This document shows positions 15,643 to 24,692 of a stretch of 64,000 nt of DNA, one piece after another (position 1 is the first letter of the stretch; every line of letters starts with the position of its first letter). The translations under genes were made by a program, and so were the position numbers. Under the pieces are notes generated by a model. It was given only the letters and a program-made list of their open reading frames with translations, had not been told where the DNA came from and did not search any database. Source of the DNA: Desulfuromusa sp. Its GTDB lineage: Bacteria > Desulfobacterota > Desulfuromonadia > Desulfuromonadales > Geopsychrobacteraceae. The stretch is from positions 1 to 64,000 of the forward strand of contig JADGEB010000017.1 in the NCBI GenBank assembly GCA_016744595.1, written 5' to 3'.

Positions 15643-16680
15643 TCAAAAATCATCCCATCCATCCAGCACTGATGACTGATTATAGGCCGATACTGTTGAT
15701 TCGAAAAAATTGCTTTTGACATCACCATCCCCTTCAGTATCAGCCAATTTTTCCAGATGTTTATAGGGGTTTTTATCGAATCCCTCATACAGCTGCCCAG
15801 AAAATCCCAGCTTATTCCAGCGCTCATTCGCCAACCATTTGGTATACATCTCAGTGGTTTGCTCACTGACGCCAAGAACACCATTGCCAATAATATGGTT
15901 AGTCCAAGAAATTTCCTGATCAACAGCAAGACAAAACATTGCTTTTACTTCTTCTTCCGGAAAATAATTGGAATCCAGTTCACGGATTTCCCGGACAATA
16001 AACTCGAACATCACACAATGGGTTAATTCGTCACGATTGATATAGCGAATCACTTCTGAGGTTCCCAACATCAGGTTCCGACTGGCCAAATTGTAGAAAA
16101 AGTTGAAGCCATTATAAAAATAAAGCCCTTCAAGCAAATAATTGGCAATAATAACTTGTGAAAACTTTTTTTCAGAGGGATCGTCGATAAAGTTCTGATA
16201 GATTTGTGCAATGAATTTATTGCGCTCAAATAACACTTTATCGGTTCGCCATTTATCATAAATAGAGTTACGCCGATCTGTCGGAATAATCGACTCGACA
16301 ATATACTGATAACTTTGACTGTGGATTGCCTCCTGATACTGTTGAATCGCCAGTAACAAGTTGACCTCCGGTGCGGTGATATAATCATTGATATTCGACA
16401 GATTATTGGTCTGGATACTATCAAGGAAAATCAGGAAAGATAATATACCATCGTAAGCTTGACGTTCTTCAACAGTCAGATGCTTGTAAGGCTCAATATC
16501 GCTGGAAAGATCAGTTTTTTCCGGAATCCAGAAATTGGCCATCATATTGCGATAAAGCTTATTCGCCCATAAATAACGGACATTATTCAGGTTGAAAATA
16601 TTGGTGCTGTTGCCACCGATAATCTGTCGATTTTCCAGGGAATCATCCCCTTCTGGATTAAACAGTCTTTTTGGTTCCAT
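15643..16680 (-). CDS. nrdB: class I ribonucleotide reductase small (radical) subunit
   Basis: 345 residues. The di-iron ligands align as D87 (FLDSIQ), E117 and H120 (QEAIHSQSY), E184 (LLEGLYF), and E218 and H221 (RDELTH). The radical tyrosine is Y124, in the position of E. coli Tyr122. NrdB houses the tyrosyl radical that NrdA uses to reduce ribonucleoside diphosphates. It lies 41 bp downstream of nrdA. The C-terminal tail (SSVLDGWDDF) is the usual acidic peptide that docks on NrdA. An iron-dependent class Ia-like enzyme is most likely. Confidence 0.95.
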   Translation of the reverse strand: MEPKRLFNPEGDDSLENRQIIGGNSTNIFNLNNVRYLWANKLYRNMMANFWIPEKTDLSSDIEPYKHLTVEERQAYDGILSFLIFLDSIQTNNLSNINDYITAPEVNLLLAIQQYQEAIHSQSYQYIVESIIPTDRRNSIYDKWRTDKVLFERNKFIAQIYQNFIDDPSEKKFSQVIIANYLLEGLYFYNGFNFFYNLASRNLMLGTSEVIRYINRDELTHCVMFEFIVREIRELDSNYFPEEEVKAMFCLAVDQEISWTNHIIGNGVLGVSEQTTEMYTKWLANERWNKLGFSGQLYEGFDKNPYKHLEKLADTEGDGDVKSNFFESTVSAYNQSSVLDGWDDF

Positions 16681-16721
16681 ATTTTTTTCTCCCCGTTATC
16701 ATTTTTTCTTTAACCCAGATG

Positions 16722-19001
16722 CTATCCGGCACAGGAGATACATTCATCCTTGTCCGAAATGATATTGCTATTTTTCTGGATACTCCGGGTATAGTAAATC
16801 GCTTTACAACCTTTTTTCCAGGCCTCCATATGTGTTTCATAAATATCCTTAGCGGTAATATTTTTATTCAAATTGAACAACAGCTCCATTGAAATACCGG
16901 TATCCACATAGTTCTGTAACCGTGATACCAGGTCAACGACAACTTTCTGGTCGATATGTTTAGACTCCTGATAATGCCAGAGTTTCTCTTTGATAAAAGG
17001 AGGGACAATCGGCACAGTACCATTGCTGTTGTTATCAATATAAAACTTACTAAAAATCGGCAATACGCTTGCCGTACAGCCCTGCACAATAGAACTGCTG
17101 GTATTTGGCGCAATCGCAGTAATATGACTGTTGCGGATTCCGTGTTCAGAAATCCGGTCAAACAACGTGTCCCAATTCAGGGTTGCATTCTCAGCAAACC
17201 AATTTCGATCACGGCAGAGAATTAACTTCTGCGACCAACTGCTTCCCTCAAACAACGGATAACGACCCCGCTCAACGGCCAGATCACAACTGGCTGAGAT
17301 ACAATGGTAGGCAAACTCTTCTGCCAATTTTTCCACCGCATCTGTCGCACCAACATAAGGGATATCACGTCGCGCCAAATAATCAGCCAACCCCATTAAG
17401 CCAACTCCAATGGTGCGCAACAGCTCATTGTGCCGCTGCCCTTCGGCGACCGGGACATCAGTAATATCGATACAGTTATCCAGAATTCTGACGGCCGTTT
17501 CACAAATCCCCGGCAGTTCGTCATCCTCAAGATTGGCCAGATTAATCGACACAAGATTACAAGTATGAACCAACCCTGGTTCCATTTCTCGAGTAATGCT
17601 GTCATTTGCAAAAGACTGTGCCCCGATCTTGGTGGGCTTTACCACAGAAAATGATTCTACGCAGAGATTGGTGCAGGGAATAATACCGAGATGTTTGTTT
17701 GGGTTAGCCCGGTTAATGGTATCTTTAAAAGAAATATAAGGCATACCACTCTCGATTTGTACCTTCATAACCTGCTTGTAAAGATCTTTAGCATTAACCT
17801 TCTCAAAAAGCTCGATATGCCCCTTATCTATCTCAACGTAGAGATGAGCCAAAACACTCTCAAACTCTTCACCCCACAAATCTGCCAGCTCGTATTGATA
17901 TTTACTACGAATTTCGTGAGGATCGAACAAATACCAATCTTCGTTATTTTCTACCGCTTGCATAAAGCGATCAGTTACTACCACCTGGGGAAAAACATCA
18001 TAAGCTTTACGTCGTTGATCACCATTTTCGGTCTGCAACTCAAGAAAATCTTCCATATCAAGGTGCCAACTATCCAATGCGACAGTGACCGCCCCAGCTC
18101 TTTTCCCACCCTGGTTGAAATAAAGCGCAATATCATTAACGACACGAATATTCGGTACCACTCCGCCAGCCCGACCGAGAGAATTGCGAATACGCGATCC
18201 TTGCGAACGGATCCGACTAATACTCACCCCAACTCCACCGCCACCAGAACTGATCTGACCAACCTGCTCAAAAGTATGAAAAATACTGTTAGTATCATCG
18301 TCAAAAGCAGTGATAAAACAGCTGGAAAGATTACCGTTCGGTTTACGCAAATTGATTAGAATGGGCGTTGCCAAAGAAATTTTACGTTTCGCCAACATTC
18401 CATAAGTATCACGAACCCGCTGTAACCGGATTTCATGTGGCTGATTCTGCTCAATCAGTAAAGCAATCGTCAGTAATGCCTCCTGAGGCATTTCAATCAC
18501 TTGATTGTCATATTCCAGCATGTAACGCTTGATCAGCAGGCTGATCCCGGCATAGTCATAATCGTAGTCGTACTCCTGTCTCAGAAATTGCCCCGCTTTA
18601 TGCAATTCCTTTTCAGAATACCTTTCCAACAACAGAGAAGAATAAATTCCCTTGGCAACAAAGTCTTTAACCGTTTGACAATAACTTGGATAACGGTACT
18701 CATAAGGGATACCGCGTGTCATGTGAACCCGTTTGTAAAAATCAACTAGCTTCAAACGCGCGGCAAGAATCCGCCAATCCGGTTCTTCAATGGAAGTCAA
18801 CCGTAAGGATGTTTCGATAACAGTTTCATGGATCTCTCCAGTCGTCATATTGTTGCGAAAATGAATTTCCAGCTTCGATTCCAGTTCAATTGGGTTAATA
18901 TCCAACCCTTCCGCGGCCCACTGAATAACTTTGCGAATTTTAGCGATATCAAGAGTTGCTGATTCCCCATTCCGTTTGATCACACGATAACGTTTAGCCA
19001 T
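16722..19001 (-). CDS. nrdA: class I ribonucleotide reductase large (catalytic) subunit
   Basis: 759 residues, close to E. coli NrdA. It opens with an ATP-cone (KRYRVIKRNGESATLDIAKIRKV) for overall activity control by ATP/dATP. Catalytic regions include the substrate-loop NLSSCFITAFDDD, GTPCTNLCVE-type IIPCTNLCVESF and the tyrosine pair region near the C-terminus (KGCKAIYYTRS). The tail CISCAG is the redox pair re-reduced by thioredoxin-type donors. It forms the aerobic dNDP-producing enzyme with NrdB. Two tandem NrdR boxes lie just upstream of ATG 19001. Confidence 0.95.
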   Translation of the reverse strand: MAKRYRVIKRNGESATLDIAKIRKVIQWAAEGLDINPIELESKLEIHFRNNMTTGEIHETVIETSLRLTSIEEPDWRILAARLKLVDFYKRVHMTRGIPYEYRYPSYCQTVKDFVAKGIYSSLLLERYSEKELHKAGQFLRQEYDYDYDYAGISLLIKRYMLEYDNQVIEMPQEALLTIALLIEQNQPHEIRLQRVRDTYGMLAKRKISLATPILINLRKPNGNLSSCFITAFDDDTNSIFHTFEQVGQISSGGGGVGVSISRIRSQGSRIRNSLGRAGGVVPNIRVVNDIALYFNQGGKRAGAVTVALDSWHLDMEDFLELQTENGDQRRKAYDVFPQVVVTDRFMQAVENNEDWYLFDPHEIRSKYQYELADLWGEEFESVLAHLYVEIDKGHIELFEKVNAKDLYKQVMKVQIESGMPYISFKDTINRANPNKHLGIIPCTNLCVESFSVVKPTKIGAQSFANDSITREMEPGLVHTCNLVSINLANLEDDELPGICETAVRILDNCIDITDVPVAEGQRHNELLRTIGVGLMGLADYLARRDIPYVGATDAVEKLAEEFAYHCISASCDLAVERGRYPLFEGSSWSQKLILCRDRNWFAENATLNWDTLFDRISEHGIRNSHITAIAPNTSSSIVQGCTASVLPIFSKFYIDNNSNGTVPIVPPFIKEKLWHYQESKHIDQKVVVDLVSRLQNYVDTGISMELLFNLNKNITAKDIYETHMEAWKKGCKAIYYTRSIQKNSNIISDKDECISCAG

Positions 19002-19030
19002 CTATTGACTTCCTCCACTTGCACACTAAA

Positions 19031-19077
19031 GCACAAGATATAGTGTTTTAAAAAATAGAGTATACATGATATTGAAA
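19031..19077 (-). promoter_or_regulatory. tandem NrdR boxes upstream of nrdA
   Basis: GCACAAGATATAGTGT at 19031-19046 matches the NrdR consensus ACAC(A/T)ATAT(A/C)T(T/A)GTGT at 14 of 16 positions. A second, weaker box starts at 19062 (10 of 16), 31 bp from the first, which is the three-turn spacing typical of NrdR. Repression of nrdAB by NrdR-dATP is inferred. Confidence 0.7.
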
Positions 19078-19116
19078 TTAAATTAAGATAAAAAAAGTAA
19101 TATATTTGATATACTC

Positions 19117-19156
19117 AGATAGACTGAGAGGAGGATAACTCCCTCTCAGTCTATCT
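19117..19156. other. 15-bp perfect inverted repeat between nrdA and SDR gene
   Basis: AGATAGACTGAGAGG and its exact complement CCTCTCAGTCTATCT flank a 10-base spacer. No T-tract follows on either strand. It could be a strong mRNA hairpin insulating the divergent promoters or a regulator site. Confidence 0.6.
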
Positions 19157-19215
19157 ATGTGAACGTCGAATATAATCGATTCAATCAAAAATCGCCCATT
19201 GGGAAGGAGAGTGCT

Positions 19216-19878
19216 ATGAAGCATGTTGTGATTACCGGTGCAAATCGCGGGATTGGCCTCGAACTATCGAATCACTATCAGGCTAAAGGTTGGCAGGTCA
19301 CAGGAGTATGCCGTGAAACGTCATCCGATCTTGAGAGAATTGCTACACAGGTTATTGACAGGATCGATGTCACCAGCAAAGAAAGTATTGAGCAGTTAGT
19401 GGCTGCCCTGAAAGGGGAAATGATTGACCTGTTGATCAACAATGCTGGCTTCATGCAGGACGAAACCCTCGGAACACTCGATTTTGATTCGCTCCGCTTG
19501 CAAATGGAAATCAACGCATTTGCCCCTTTGCGAATCAGTGAAGCTCTGTTACCCAACCTGCATAAGGGAAGCAAAATTGCCAATATCACCAGCCGCATGG
19601 GCTCTATTGCCGACAATGACTCTGGTGGTCGTTATGGTTATCGTGCTTCCAAAGCTGCATTTAATGCTCTTGGCCGCTCCATGGCTGTCGATCTAAAAGA
19701 GCGTGGGATTGCCGTGGCGCAATTGCATCCAGGATTTGTAAAAACCCGGATGGTTAATTTTGCTGGGTTGATCACTCCGGAAGAATCGGTTGCCGGACTG
19801 GCCGAAAGAATTGAAGGCCTCACCCTTGAAAACTCGGGATCCTTCTGGCATAGCAATGGTGAAGAGCTCCCCTGGTGA
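19216..19878 (+). CDS. short-chain dehydrogenase/reductase (SDR)
   Basis: 220 residues from ATG 19216, 5 bases after GGAAGGAGA. Classical SDR features are the N-terminal nucleotide loop TGANRGIGLEL, the NNAG motif (LLINNAGF), the catalytic Ser region (NITSRMGSI) and YxxxK (YGYRASKAA), followed by HPGFVKTRM. It resembles the C-factor/sniffer-like group. Physiological substrate unknown. It is transcribed away from nrdA and converges on a thioesterase gene. Confidence 0.85.
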   Translation: MKHVVITGANRGIGLELSNHYQAKGWQVTGVCRETSSDLERIATQVIDRIDVTSKESIEQLVAALKGEMIDLLINNAGFMQDETLGTLDFDSLRLQMEINAFAPLRISEALLPNLHKGSKIANITSRMGSIADNDSGGRYGYRASKAAFNALGRSMAVDLKERGIAVAQLHPGFVKTRMVNFAGLITPEESVAGLAERIEGLTLENSGSFWHSNGEELPW

Positions 19879-20001
19879 GCAGTCACAGCTAAGTGTAGAC
19901 CGGGATTATTCTCCCCCGAAGCTTCGATCTCAGGTCTATCAGAGACAAACCTTATAACTGGTAACGTAGAGTGATCGGGTAACTGCTCTTGGTGACTGCT
20001 A

Positions 20002-20409
20002 TCAGGAGACATTATCAAACGCAGCCCTGATTTCTTCCGGCAACTGTGGTCGCCCCTTAGCGTTGACTCCAGTTCCAGTCACCCGCGCCTTTAATACCAG
20101 TTTGTTCTCTGGTAGCAGATAGATATCCTGAACAAATCGATAACGCAAAGGGGACACTCGCTCCAGAATAACCCCGACCATGAACCGGTCACCACTACAC
20201 AACGAATACTTGTAATCTACTTCTGCCCGAATGATGACCAAACTGATTCCACGCCTGACAAGCTCAGAGAAATCCAGACCGAGTTCTTTGATGAATTCAT
20301 GACGACAATGTTCCAGATAATTCAGATAAACCGCATTATTGACGTGTCCCTGCATATCACACTCATAATCCCGCACCTGAAATTCAAGTTGAAATTGGTA
20401 CTGCTTCAT
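20002..20409 (-). CDS. acyl-CoA thioesterase, 4HBT/YbgC-like hotdog fold
   Basis: 135 residues from ATG 20409, preceded by GGAGAG; upstream in-frame ATGs at 20421 and 20433 lack a good ribosome site. The sequence has the 4-hydroxybenzoyl-CoA thioesterase pattern: FQVRDYECDMQGHVNNAVYLNYLEHCRHEF, with the catalytic Asp/His region DMQGHVNN. It is a single hotdog domain of the usual size. It would hydrolyse acyl-CoA thioesters in the cytoplasm; chain length unknown. Confidence 0.85.
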   Translation of the reverse strand: MKQYQFQLEFQVRDYECDMQGHVNNAVYLNYLEHCRHEFIKELGLDFSELVRRGISLVIIRAEVDYKYSLCSGDRFMVGVILERVSPLRYRFVQDIYLLPENKLVLKARVTGTGVNAKGRPQLPEEIRAAFDNVS

Positions 20410-20538
20410 CGCACTCTCCATGAATTCGCCCATAACAAACTCTCATGTCACCATACCCAGAACAGAAAAGCAAACCCTCCCAATAATCCCCTCAAAATTA
20501 ATGCAGATAAATCTCCCATGAAAAACTGTACTTTATTC

Positions 20539-20567
20539 TTGACAGTATTAGTTAAGATTCCTATATT
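20539..20567 (+). promoter_or_regulatory. sigma-70 promoter of the Rrf2-larE unit
   Basis: TTGACA (20539-20544), a 17-bp spacer and TATATT (20562-20567), 30 bp before the Rrf2 start codon. The overlapping TTGATTATCAA-like dyad at the -10 region could be an autoregulatory operator. Confidence 0.75.
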
Positions 20568-20597
20568 GATTATCAAACAAGCTACAGAGGAGAATCT

Positions 20598-21074
20598 ATG
20601 AAACTATCGACAAAAAGCCGCTACGGTGTTCGTGCAATGTTTGATATGGCCTTTCATGCCGGAACTTTACCTGCACAGATTAAGGACATTTCTCGTCGGC
20701 AAAACATTTCACCACGCTATCTCGAGCAAATTTTTCAAGACCTGAAAAAAGCTGGCCTATTGAAAAGCCGCCGTGGCCCTCAAGGCGGATACAGCCTGAT
20801 GAAACCTGCCGAAGAAATCACCGTCAAAGAAATTGTGCTGGCGGCCGAAGGTGAATTACTGCTGGTCAATTGTATCAAGGGACGTCGTAAAGAGGGTGAA
20901 GCCCCACCGTCCTGTGAATTTGACAATCAATGCCTTACCCAGCATATTTGGGTTGAAGGGAGTCGCATTCTTGGGGACTATTTTGCTTCTATCAGCTTAA
21001 AAGACCTCTGTGAACAGGGACAAGAGATGGGGCTTGAAAAAGAGCTGGACCATCGCTTTATGTATTTCATCTAA
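20598..21074 (+). CDS. Rrf2 family transcriptional regulator (IscR-like)
   Basis: 158 residues. The N-terminal winged helix (KLSTKSRYGVRAMFDMA; RYLEQIFQDLKKAGLLKSRRGPQGGY) is the Rrf2 DNA-binding domain. Three cysteines, C92, C106 and C112 (VNCIKG, PSCEFDNQC), occupy the loop that binds an Fe-S cluster in IscR, CysR-like and NsrR proteins. It is probably an Fe-S or sulfur-status sensor. It is followed 6 bp later by larE, in the same transcript, and no isc genes are adjacent. Confidence 0.88.
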   Translation: MKLSTKSRYGVRAMFDMAFHAGTLPAQIKDISRRQNISPRYLEQIFQDLKKAGLLKSRRGPQGGYSLMKPAEEITVKEIVLAAEGELLLVNCIKGRRKEGEAPPSCEFDNQCLTQHIWVEGSRILGDYFASISLKDLCEQGQEMGLEKELDHRFMYFI

Positions 21075-21080
21075 GTCATC

Positions 21081-21908
21081 ATGAGCCTGGACGATAAATA
21101 TCAACATCTGAAACAAATCTTATCTGAGTTTAAGTCAGTGGTTGTTGCTTTTTCAGGGGGGGTTGATTCAACCCTCCTTCTGAAAGTTGCCTGTGACAGC
21201 CTTGGAGCGGAAAAAGTTCTCGCTCTCACTGCAATATCTCCTATCTTCCCCAGCTATGAAATCGAACAGAGCCAACAGCTTGCTGATAAATTTGGCGTAC
21301 AGCAACAATTCATCGATAGCAATGAAATGGAGCTACCCGATTTTGTCAAGAATGAGCTACAACGTTGCTATCACTGCAAACATAACCTTTTCAGTCTATT
21401 CCTAGATGAAATAGAAAAGACTCCCTTTGAAATTCTGCTTGATGGTTCTAACCTCGACGACCAGGATGATTATCGGCCAGGTCAAAAAGCAATCACCCAG
21501 CTAAAAATCCGCTCACCATTGCTGGAGGCCAACCTAACAAAGCAGGAAGTCAGGGAGCTAAGTCGCCAGCTTGAACTATCCACTTGGGACAAGCAGCCCT
21601 TTGCCTGCCTGGCCACCCGGTTTCCCTATGGAACCAAGATTACTCTTGCCCAACTTAAAATGGTTGATAAGTGTGAGTCCTGGCTGCGACTACAGGGGTT
21701 TTCACATTATCGGGTTCGTTGTTATGACCAACTGGCTCGGATTGAAATTGCCCCGGACGAGATCTCCAGAATGCTAGATGAATCTCTCCGACTGGATTTG
21801 GTTGAAACATTTAATCGAAATGGATTTGACTACGTAACCCTTGATCTGCAAGGATATCGCAGCGGAAGCATGAATGAAATTCTGCCTGAGGCTGATTCGG
21901 TGAATTAA
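21081..21908 (+). CDS. larE: ATP-dependent sacrificial sulfur transferase LarE
   Basis: 275 residues of the PP-loop ATP pyrophosphatase type. SGGVDS at residues 25-30 binds ATP. RCYHCK gives C96 and C99, and PFACLATRFPYGT gives C176, the position of the sulfur-donating Cys in Lactobacillus LarE. Possession of three cysteines may mean a 4Fe-4S-dependent, non-sacrificial version. LarE converts a nicotinic acid-derived pyridinium cofactor into its thiocarboxylate for nickel-pincer enzymes. No larB or larC is adjacent, so either they are elsewhere or this member has another sulfur-transfer role. Confidence 0.85.
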   Translation: MSLDDKYQHLKQILSEFKSVVVAFSGGVDSTLLLKVACDSLGAEKVLALTAISPIFPSYEIEQSQQLADKFGVQQQFIDSNEMELPDFVKNELQRCYHCKHNLFSLFLDEIEKTPFEILLDGSNLDDQDDYRPGQKAITQLKIRSPLLEANLTKQEVRELSRQLELSTWDKQPFACLATRFPYGTKITLAQLKMVDKCESWLRLQGFSHYRVRCYDQLARIEIAPDEISRMLDESLRLDLVETFNRNGFDYVTLDLQGYRSGSMNEILPEADSVN

Positions 21909-21949
21909 ATTGCAGATGTTGCTGTAATGTAATCGATGCAGGAGGAACC

Positions 21950-22372
21950 ATGCCAAAAAGTGGCGCATTATTTGCGGTCTGTTTTGTCGCTGGTCTGCTC
22001 GGAGCTCTAGCCAGCAGTCTGTTTCTTTGGGGATGCAACGAATGGAACATCTCAAACCTCATCGGGGTTAAAATTATTCAGACTTTGGAGCTGCCAAAGC
22101 TCTATCCACAAATGTTCATCGGTGGGTTCTGGGGGCTGGGATATTTTTTCACCGTTGGGATCCCCCGTCACCGCCGTCATTGGGTTCGCAAAGGACTCTG
22201 GTTTTCGTTGATTCCCTCTCTGACTGCCATTTTCTATCTTTATCCATACGTCTATCTAAAAGGAATGGCGGGGTTCGATCTTGGCATGTTAACACCTTTG
22301 TTAATCGTTACCTCCAATCTAGTTTGGGGTTTGTTTACCGGATTCTTTGCCCGTTTATTTTGGGGCCGCTGA
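21950..22372 (+). CDS. small integral membrane protein, unknown function
   Basis: 140 residues, start preceded by AGGAGGAACC. About four hydrophobic helices (GALFAVCFVAGLLGALASSLFLWG, MFIGGFWGLGYFFTVGI, FSLIPSLTAIFYLYPYVYL, MLTPLLIVTSNLVWGLFTGFFA). A conserved-looking basic loop PRHRRHWVRKG lies between helices. I do not recognise a characterised family. It follows larE by 41 bp and precedes a nuclease gene on the same strand. Confidence 0.75.
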   Translation: MPKSGALFAVCFVAGLLGALASSLFLWGCNEWNISNLIGVKIIQTLELPKLYPQMFIGGFWGLGYFFTVGIPRHRRHWVRKGLWFSLIPSLTAIFYLYPYVYLKGMAGFDLGMLTPLLIVTSNLVWGLFTGFFARLFWGR

Positions 22373-22413
22373 AATATGTTGGAAGTTCAAGGCTTTTCAC
22401 AAGAGCAACAACC

Positions 22414-22905
22414 ATGTTGAAGCAATTACTTCTAATCCTTACCCTGCTGTCTCTGCTGACAGCATTATCCCAGGCAGCAGATCTCACCGGGCGAGTTTTA
22501 TGGATTTATGATGGAGACACTCTGAAAATTGAAAATCTTGGTAAGGTTCGTTTGATTGGCATTGATACTCCTGAGAATAAGGCATCATCAAGAGATCGTT
22601 TTTATACACAAAAATTCAATATCAACGAAAACAAGTTGCGTGAAATTTCAAGGCAGGTCAAAAAATATAATATCCGCCATGTGAAAGGAAAAAAAGTCAG
22701 ACTGGAACTTGACCAGCCCAAAAAAGATAAATATGGAAGGTTGCTTGCCTATGTTTATTTACCCGGTGGAGATATGCTTAACTCACTCCTTCTGGAAAAA
22801 GGGCTGGCAACAGTGTTTCGTCGTTACGATTTTCGATATAAAAAAGATTTTCTCAAAACAGAAAAAATAGCACAGAAAAAAAAACGGGGTCTCTGGGAGC
22901 AATAA
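22414..22905 (+). CDS. thermonuclease (SNase) family exported nuclease
   Basis: 163 residues from ATG 22414, with a signal peptide ending LSQAA. The SNase fold is shown by DGDTLKI, VRLIGIDTPE, KYGRLLAYVYLPGG and LLLEKGLATVFRRY. These include the Asp/Arg/Glu-type catalytic and calcium-binding positions of staphylococcal nuclease (D of DGDT, R of VRLIG, D of GIDTPE). An insert of about 35 residues (FNINENKLREISRQVKKYN) separates the second and third blocks. It is probably periplasmic or secreted. Confidence 0.85.
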   Translation: MLKQLLLILTLLSLLTALSQAADLTGRVLWIYDGDTLKIENLGKVRLIGIDTPENKASSRDRFYTQKFNINENKLREISRQVKKYNIRHVKGKKVRLELDQPKKDKYGRLLAYVYLPGGDMLNSLLLEKGLATVFRRYDFRYKKDFLKTEKIAQKKKRGLWEQ

Positions 22906-22953
22906 TAGCGGCCACAGCTTCAATTCATCAATACCTGGAGTTTAAAGATCAGC

Positions 22954-24075
22954 ATGGAAACCTTGTCATACCTTCAACAATTGATCGATCAAACTATCCT
23001 TGGGATAAGCTTGTTACGCTTTATTATTGCCTTTGTTGTTCTATTTATTGCTCTGCTGCTCAAGCGAGTCATTGCACATATCTTTACTAAAACAATTTTC
23101 AAGGCAGCGCAAAAAACATCTAGCCAAATGGACGATATCCTACTTAAAAATCTCAATAAACCAGCTGAATTTCTGGTGGTCGTCATTGGTTTTTACCTTG
23201 GAATTGAAATTCTACAGCTCCCCAATCAACCAACCAATCTGGATCAACTGGCTCGCAATGGAGTTCAGGTTCTATTGACGTTCAATTTGGCCTGGTTCTG
23301 CTACAATATGGTTTCACTTTTAGAGCATTGGCTGGGTCACTGGGCGGTACAGACAGAATCGACACTGGATGACCATCTGGTGCCGTTCATTCGTAAAAGT
23401 TTACGTGTTTTTATTGTCTTCCTGGCAATTCTCTTTTTGGTTCAGAACCTTGGATATTCTATCTCAGGACTTCTGGCATCACTGGGTCTGGGTGGACTGG
23501 CTGTTGCGTTGGCAGCAAAAGATAGTTTATCCAACATATTTGGCTCTATTATGATTCTTCTTGATCGACCATTTACCATTGGAGATTGGATTAAGGCAGG
23601 GGATATGGAGGGAACTGTTGACGAAATAGGTTTTCGCTCAACCCGGATCAGAACCTTTGCCAAGACTCAAATTACTGTTCCAAATAGTGTCCTGATGAAT
23701 ATGTCGATTGACAATTTCAGCCAGATGCCAAAACGCCGCATCAAATTAACGGTTGGCGTAACCTATGATACGACCCCCACACAAATGCGCCAAGCTGTTG
23801 CTGCCATCAAACAAATGCTCCGGGAACATCCTGCCATTCACCAGGATTTCTTCTTGGTTAATTTTACTGATTTCGGTGCTTCATCCCTCGATATTATGGT
23901 TTACTGTTTCACAACTAGCACTGTCTGGGGTGAATATCTTGATGCGCGTGAAGACGTCTGCCTGAAAATTATGGAAACGGTGGAAAGTATCGGACTGGAG
24001 ATCGCTTTTCCGAGCCAAACTTTGTATGTGCATGATATAGATTCAGAAAAACCGGAGACTCGGACAAACCAATAA
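22954..24075 (+). CDS. mechanosensitive ion channel, MscS family
   Basis: 373 residues. Four or five membrane helices precede the pore helix LGYSISGLLASLGLGGLAVALAAKDSLSNIFGSIMILLDRPFTIGDWI, which is the TM3 Ala/Gly-rich signature. The beta-domain (EGTVDEIGFRSTRIRTFAKTQITVPNS) and an alpha/beta C-terminal domain follow. This is the medium-length MscS architecture. The channel opens under membrane tension to release osmolytes. Confidence 0.9.
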   Translation: METLSYLQQLIDQTILGISLLRFIIAFVVLFIALLLKRVIAHIFTKTIFKAAQKTSSQMDDILLKNLNKPAEFLVVVIGFYLGIEILQLPNQPTNLDQLARNGVQVLLTFNLAWFCYNMVSLLEHWLGHWAVQTESTLDDHLVPFIRKSLRVFIVFLAILFLVQNLGYSISGLLASLGLGGLAVALAAKDSLSNIFGSIMILLDRPFTIGDWIKAGDMEGTVDEIGFRSTRIRTFAKTQITVPNSVLMNMSIDNFSQMPKRRIKLTVGVTYDTTPTQMRQAVAAIKQMLREHPAIHQDFFLVNFTDFGASSLDIMVYCFTTSTVWGEYLDAREDVCLKIMETVESIGLEIAFPSQTLYVHDIDSEKPETRTNQ

Positions 24076-24134
24076 GCTGCAGACGGAAAGAAACTACCGA
24101 AGAGATAGAAAAAGAAATAACTTGCAGATAAATG

Positions 24135-24629
24135 TTAATTTTGTCCTGCAGTCAAGTAAGCGTAGATCAGATCATCAAGGCTGGGTTCGTTGGAAACTTT
24201 TGGTTGGTTAAATTTATCAACTATCGGCTCTTCAACAATGATCACAGCATCTGGAGCAGAATCGACTGTTGCTGGGATCTCTTGGGTATCCAGTTCTTCT
24301 GGGGCTGGTGTGCTCGCTACCGTTTGCTGGGATGACGGCTCTGCAGCCCCCCCCAGTGGAATTCCAAGCTCAACAATTCTCTCATCAAACTCACTCTTGG
24401 TTAAACGTCGCAACATCCCCTTATGCTGCTCCTTTGCCAACTCTTCAATCACACGGTCAAGATTATCAACCTTTACAATATCAGCGTAGCTAGTCCTTTG
24501 AGATGAAATAATGGTACCACCATGATATAGCAGCGTCACCAGATGAGGACTTTTTAGCCCACTATCTTCAGTCTGGACATGAAAACTGACACCCCGATAG
24601 GTAATATTATGGTTAAATCCAACGATCAT
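24135..24629 (-). CDS. conserved hypothetical protein
   Basis: 164 residues. The N-terminal about 95 residues form a compact domain (MIVGFNHNITYRGVSFHVQTED, LLYHGGTIISSQRTSY, DRVIEELAKEQHKGMLRRL). A long acidic/Pro-rich linker and a short C-terminal helix (SLDDLIYAYLTAG) follow. The domain resembles hypothetical proteins of deltaproteobacteria with no assigned function. No signal peptide is visible, so it is probably cytoplasmic. It is the last gene in a minus-strand run after murI and the GerMN gene. Confidence 0.65.
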   Translation of the reverse strand: MIVGFNHNITYRGVSFHVQTEDSGLKSPHLVTLLYHGGTIISSQRTSYADIVKVDNLDRVIEELAKEQHKGMLRRLTKSEFDERIVELGIPLGGAAEPSSQQTVASTPAPEELDTQEIPATVDSAPDAVIIVEEPIVDKFNQPKVSNEPSLDDLIYAYLTAGQN

Positions 24630-24692
24630 GGTAGTTCCTCAAATAGAAAACTCATATATACCGCAACAGGCAGGATGACACAACGACCATCC

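Noticed and set aside
17691-18359. 222-codon open frame on the plus strand
   Set aside because: It lies entirely antisense to the well-conserved nrdA gene, with no ribosome site or recognisable domain; a shadow of nrdA codon usage.
19878-20000. Long-range inverted repeat AGCAGTCAC / GTGACTGCT flanking the SDR-thioesterase gap
   Set aside because: Only 9-bp arms separated by more than 100 bp, with no supporting internal structure; likely chance.
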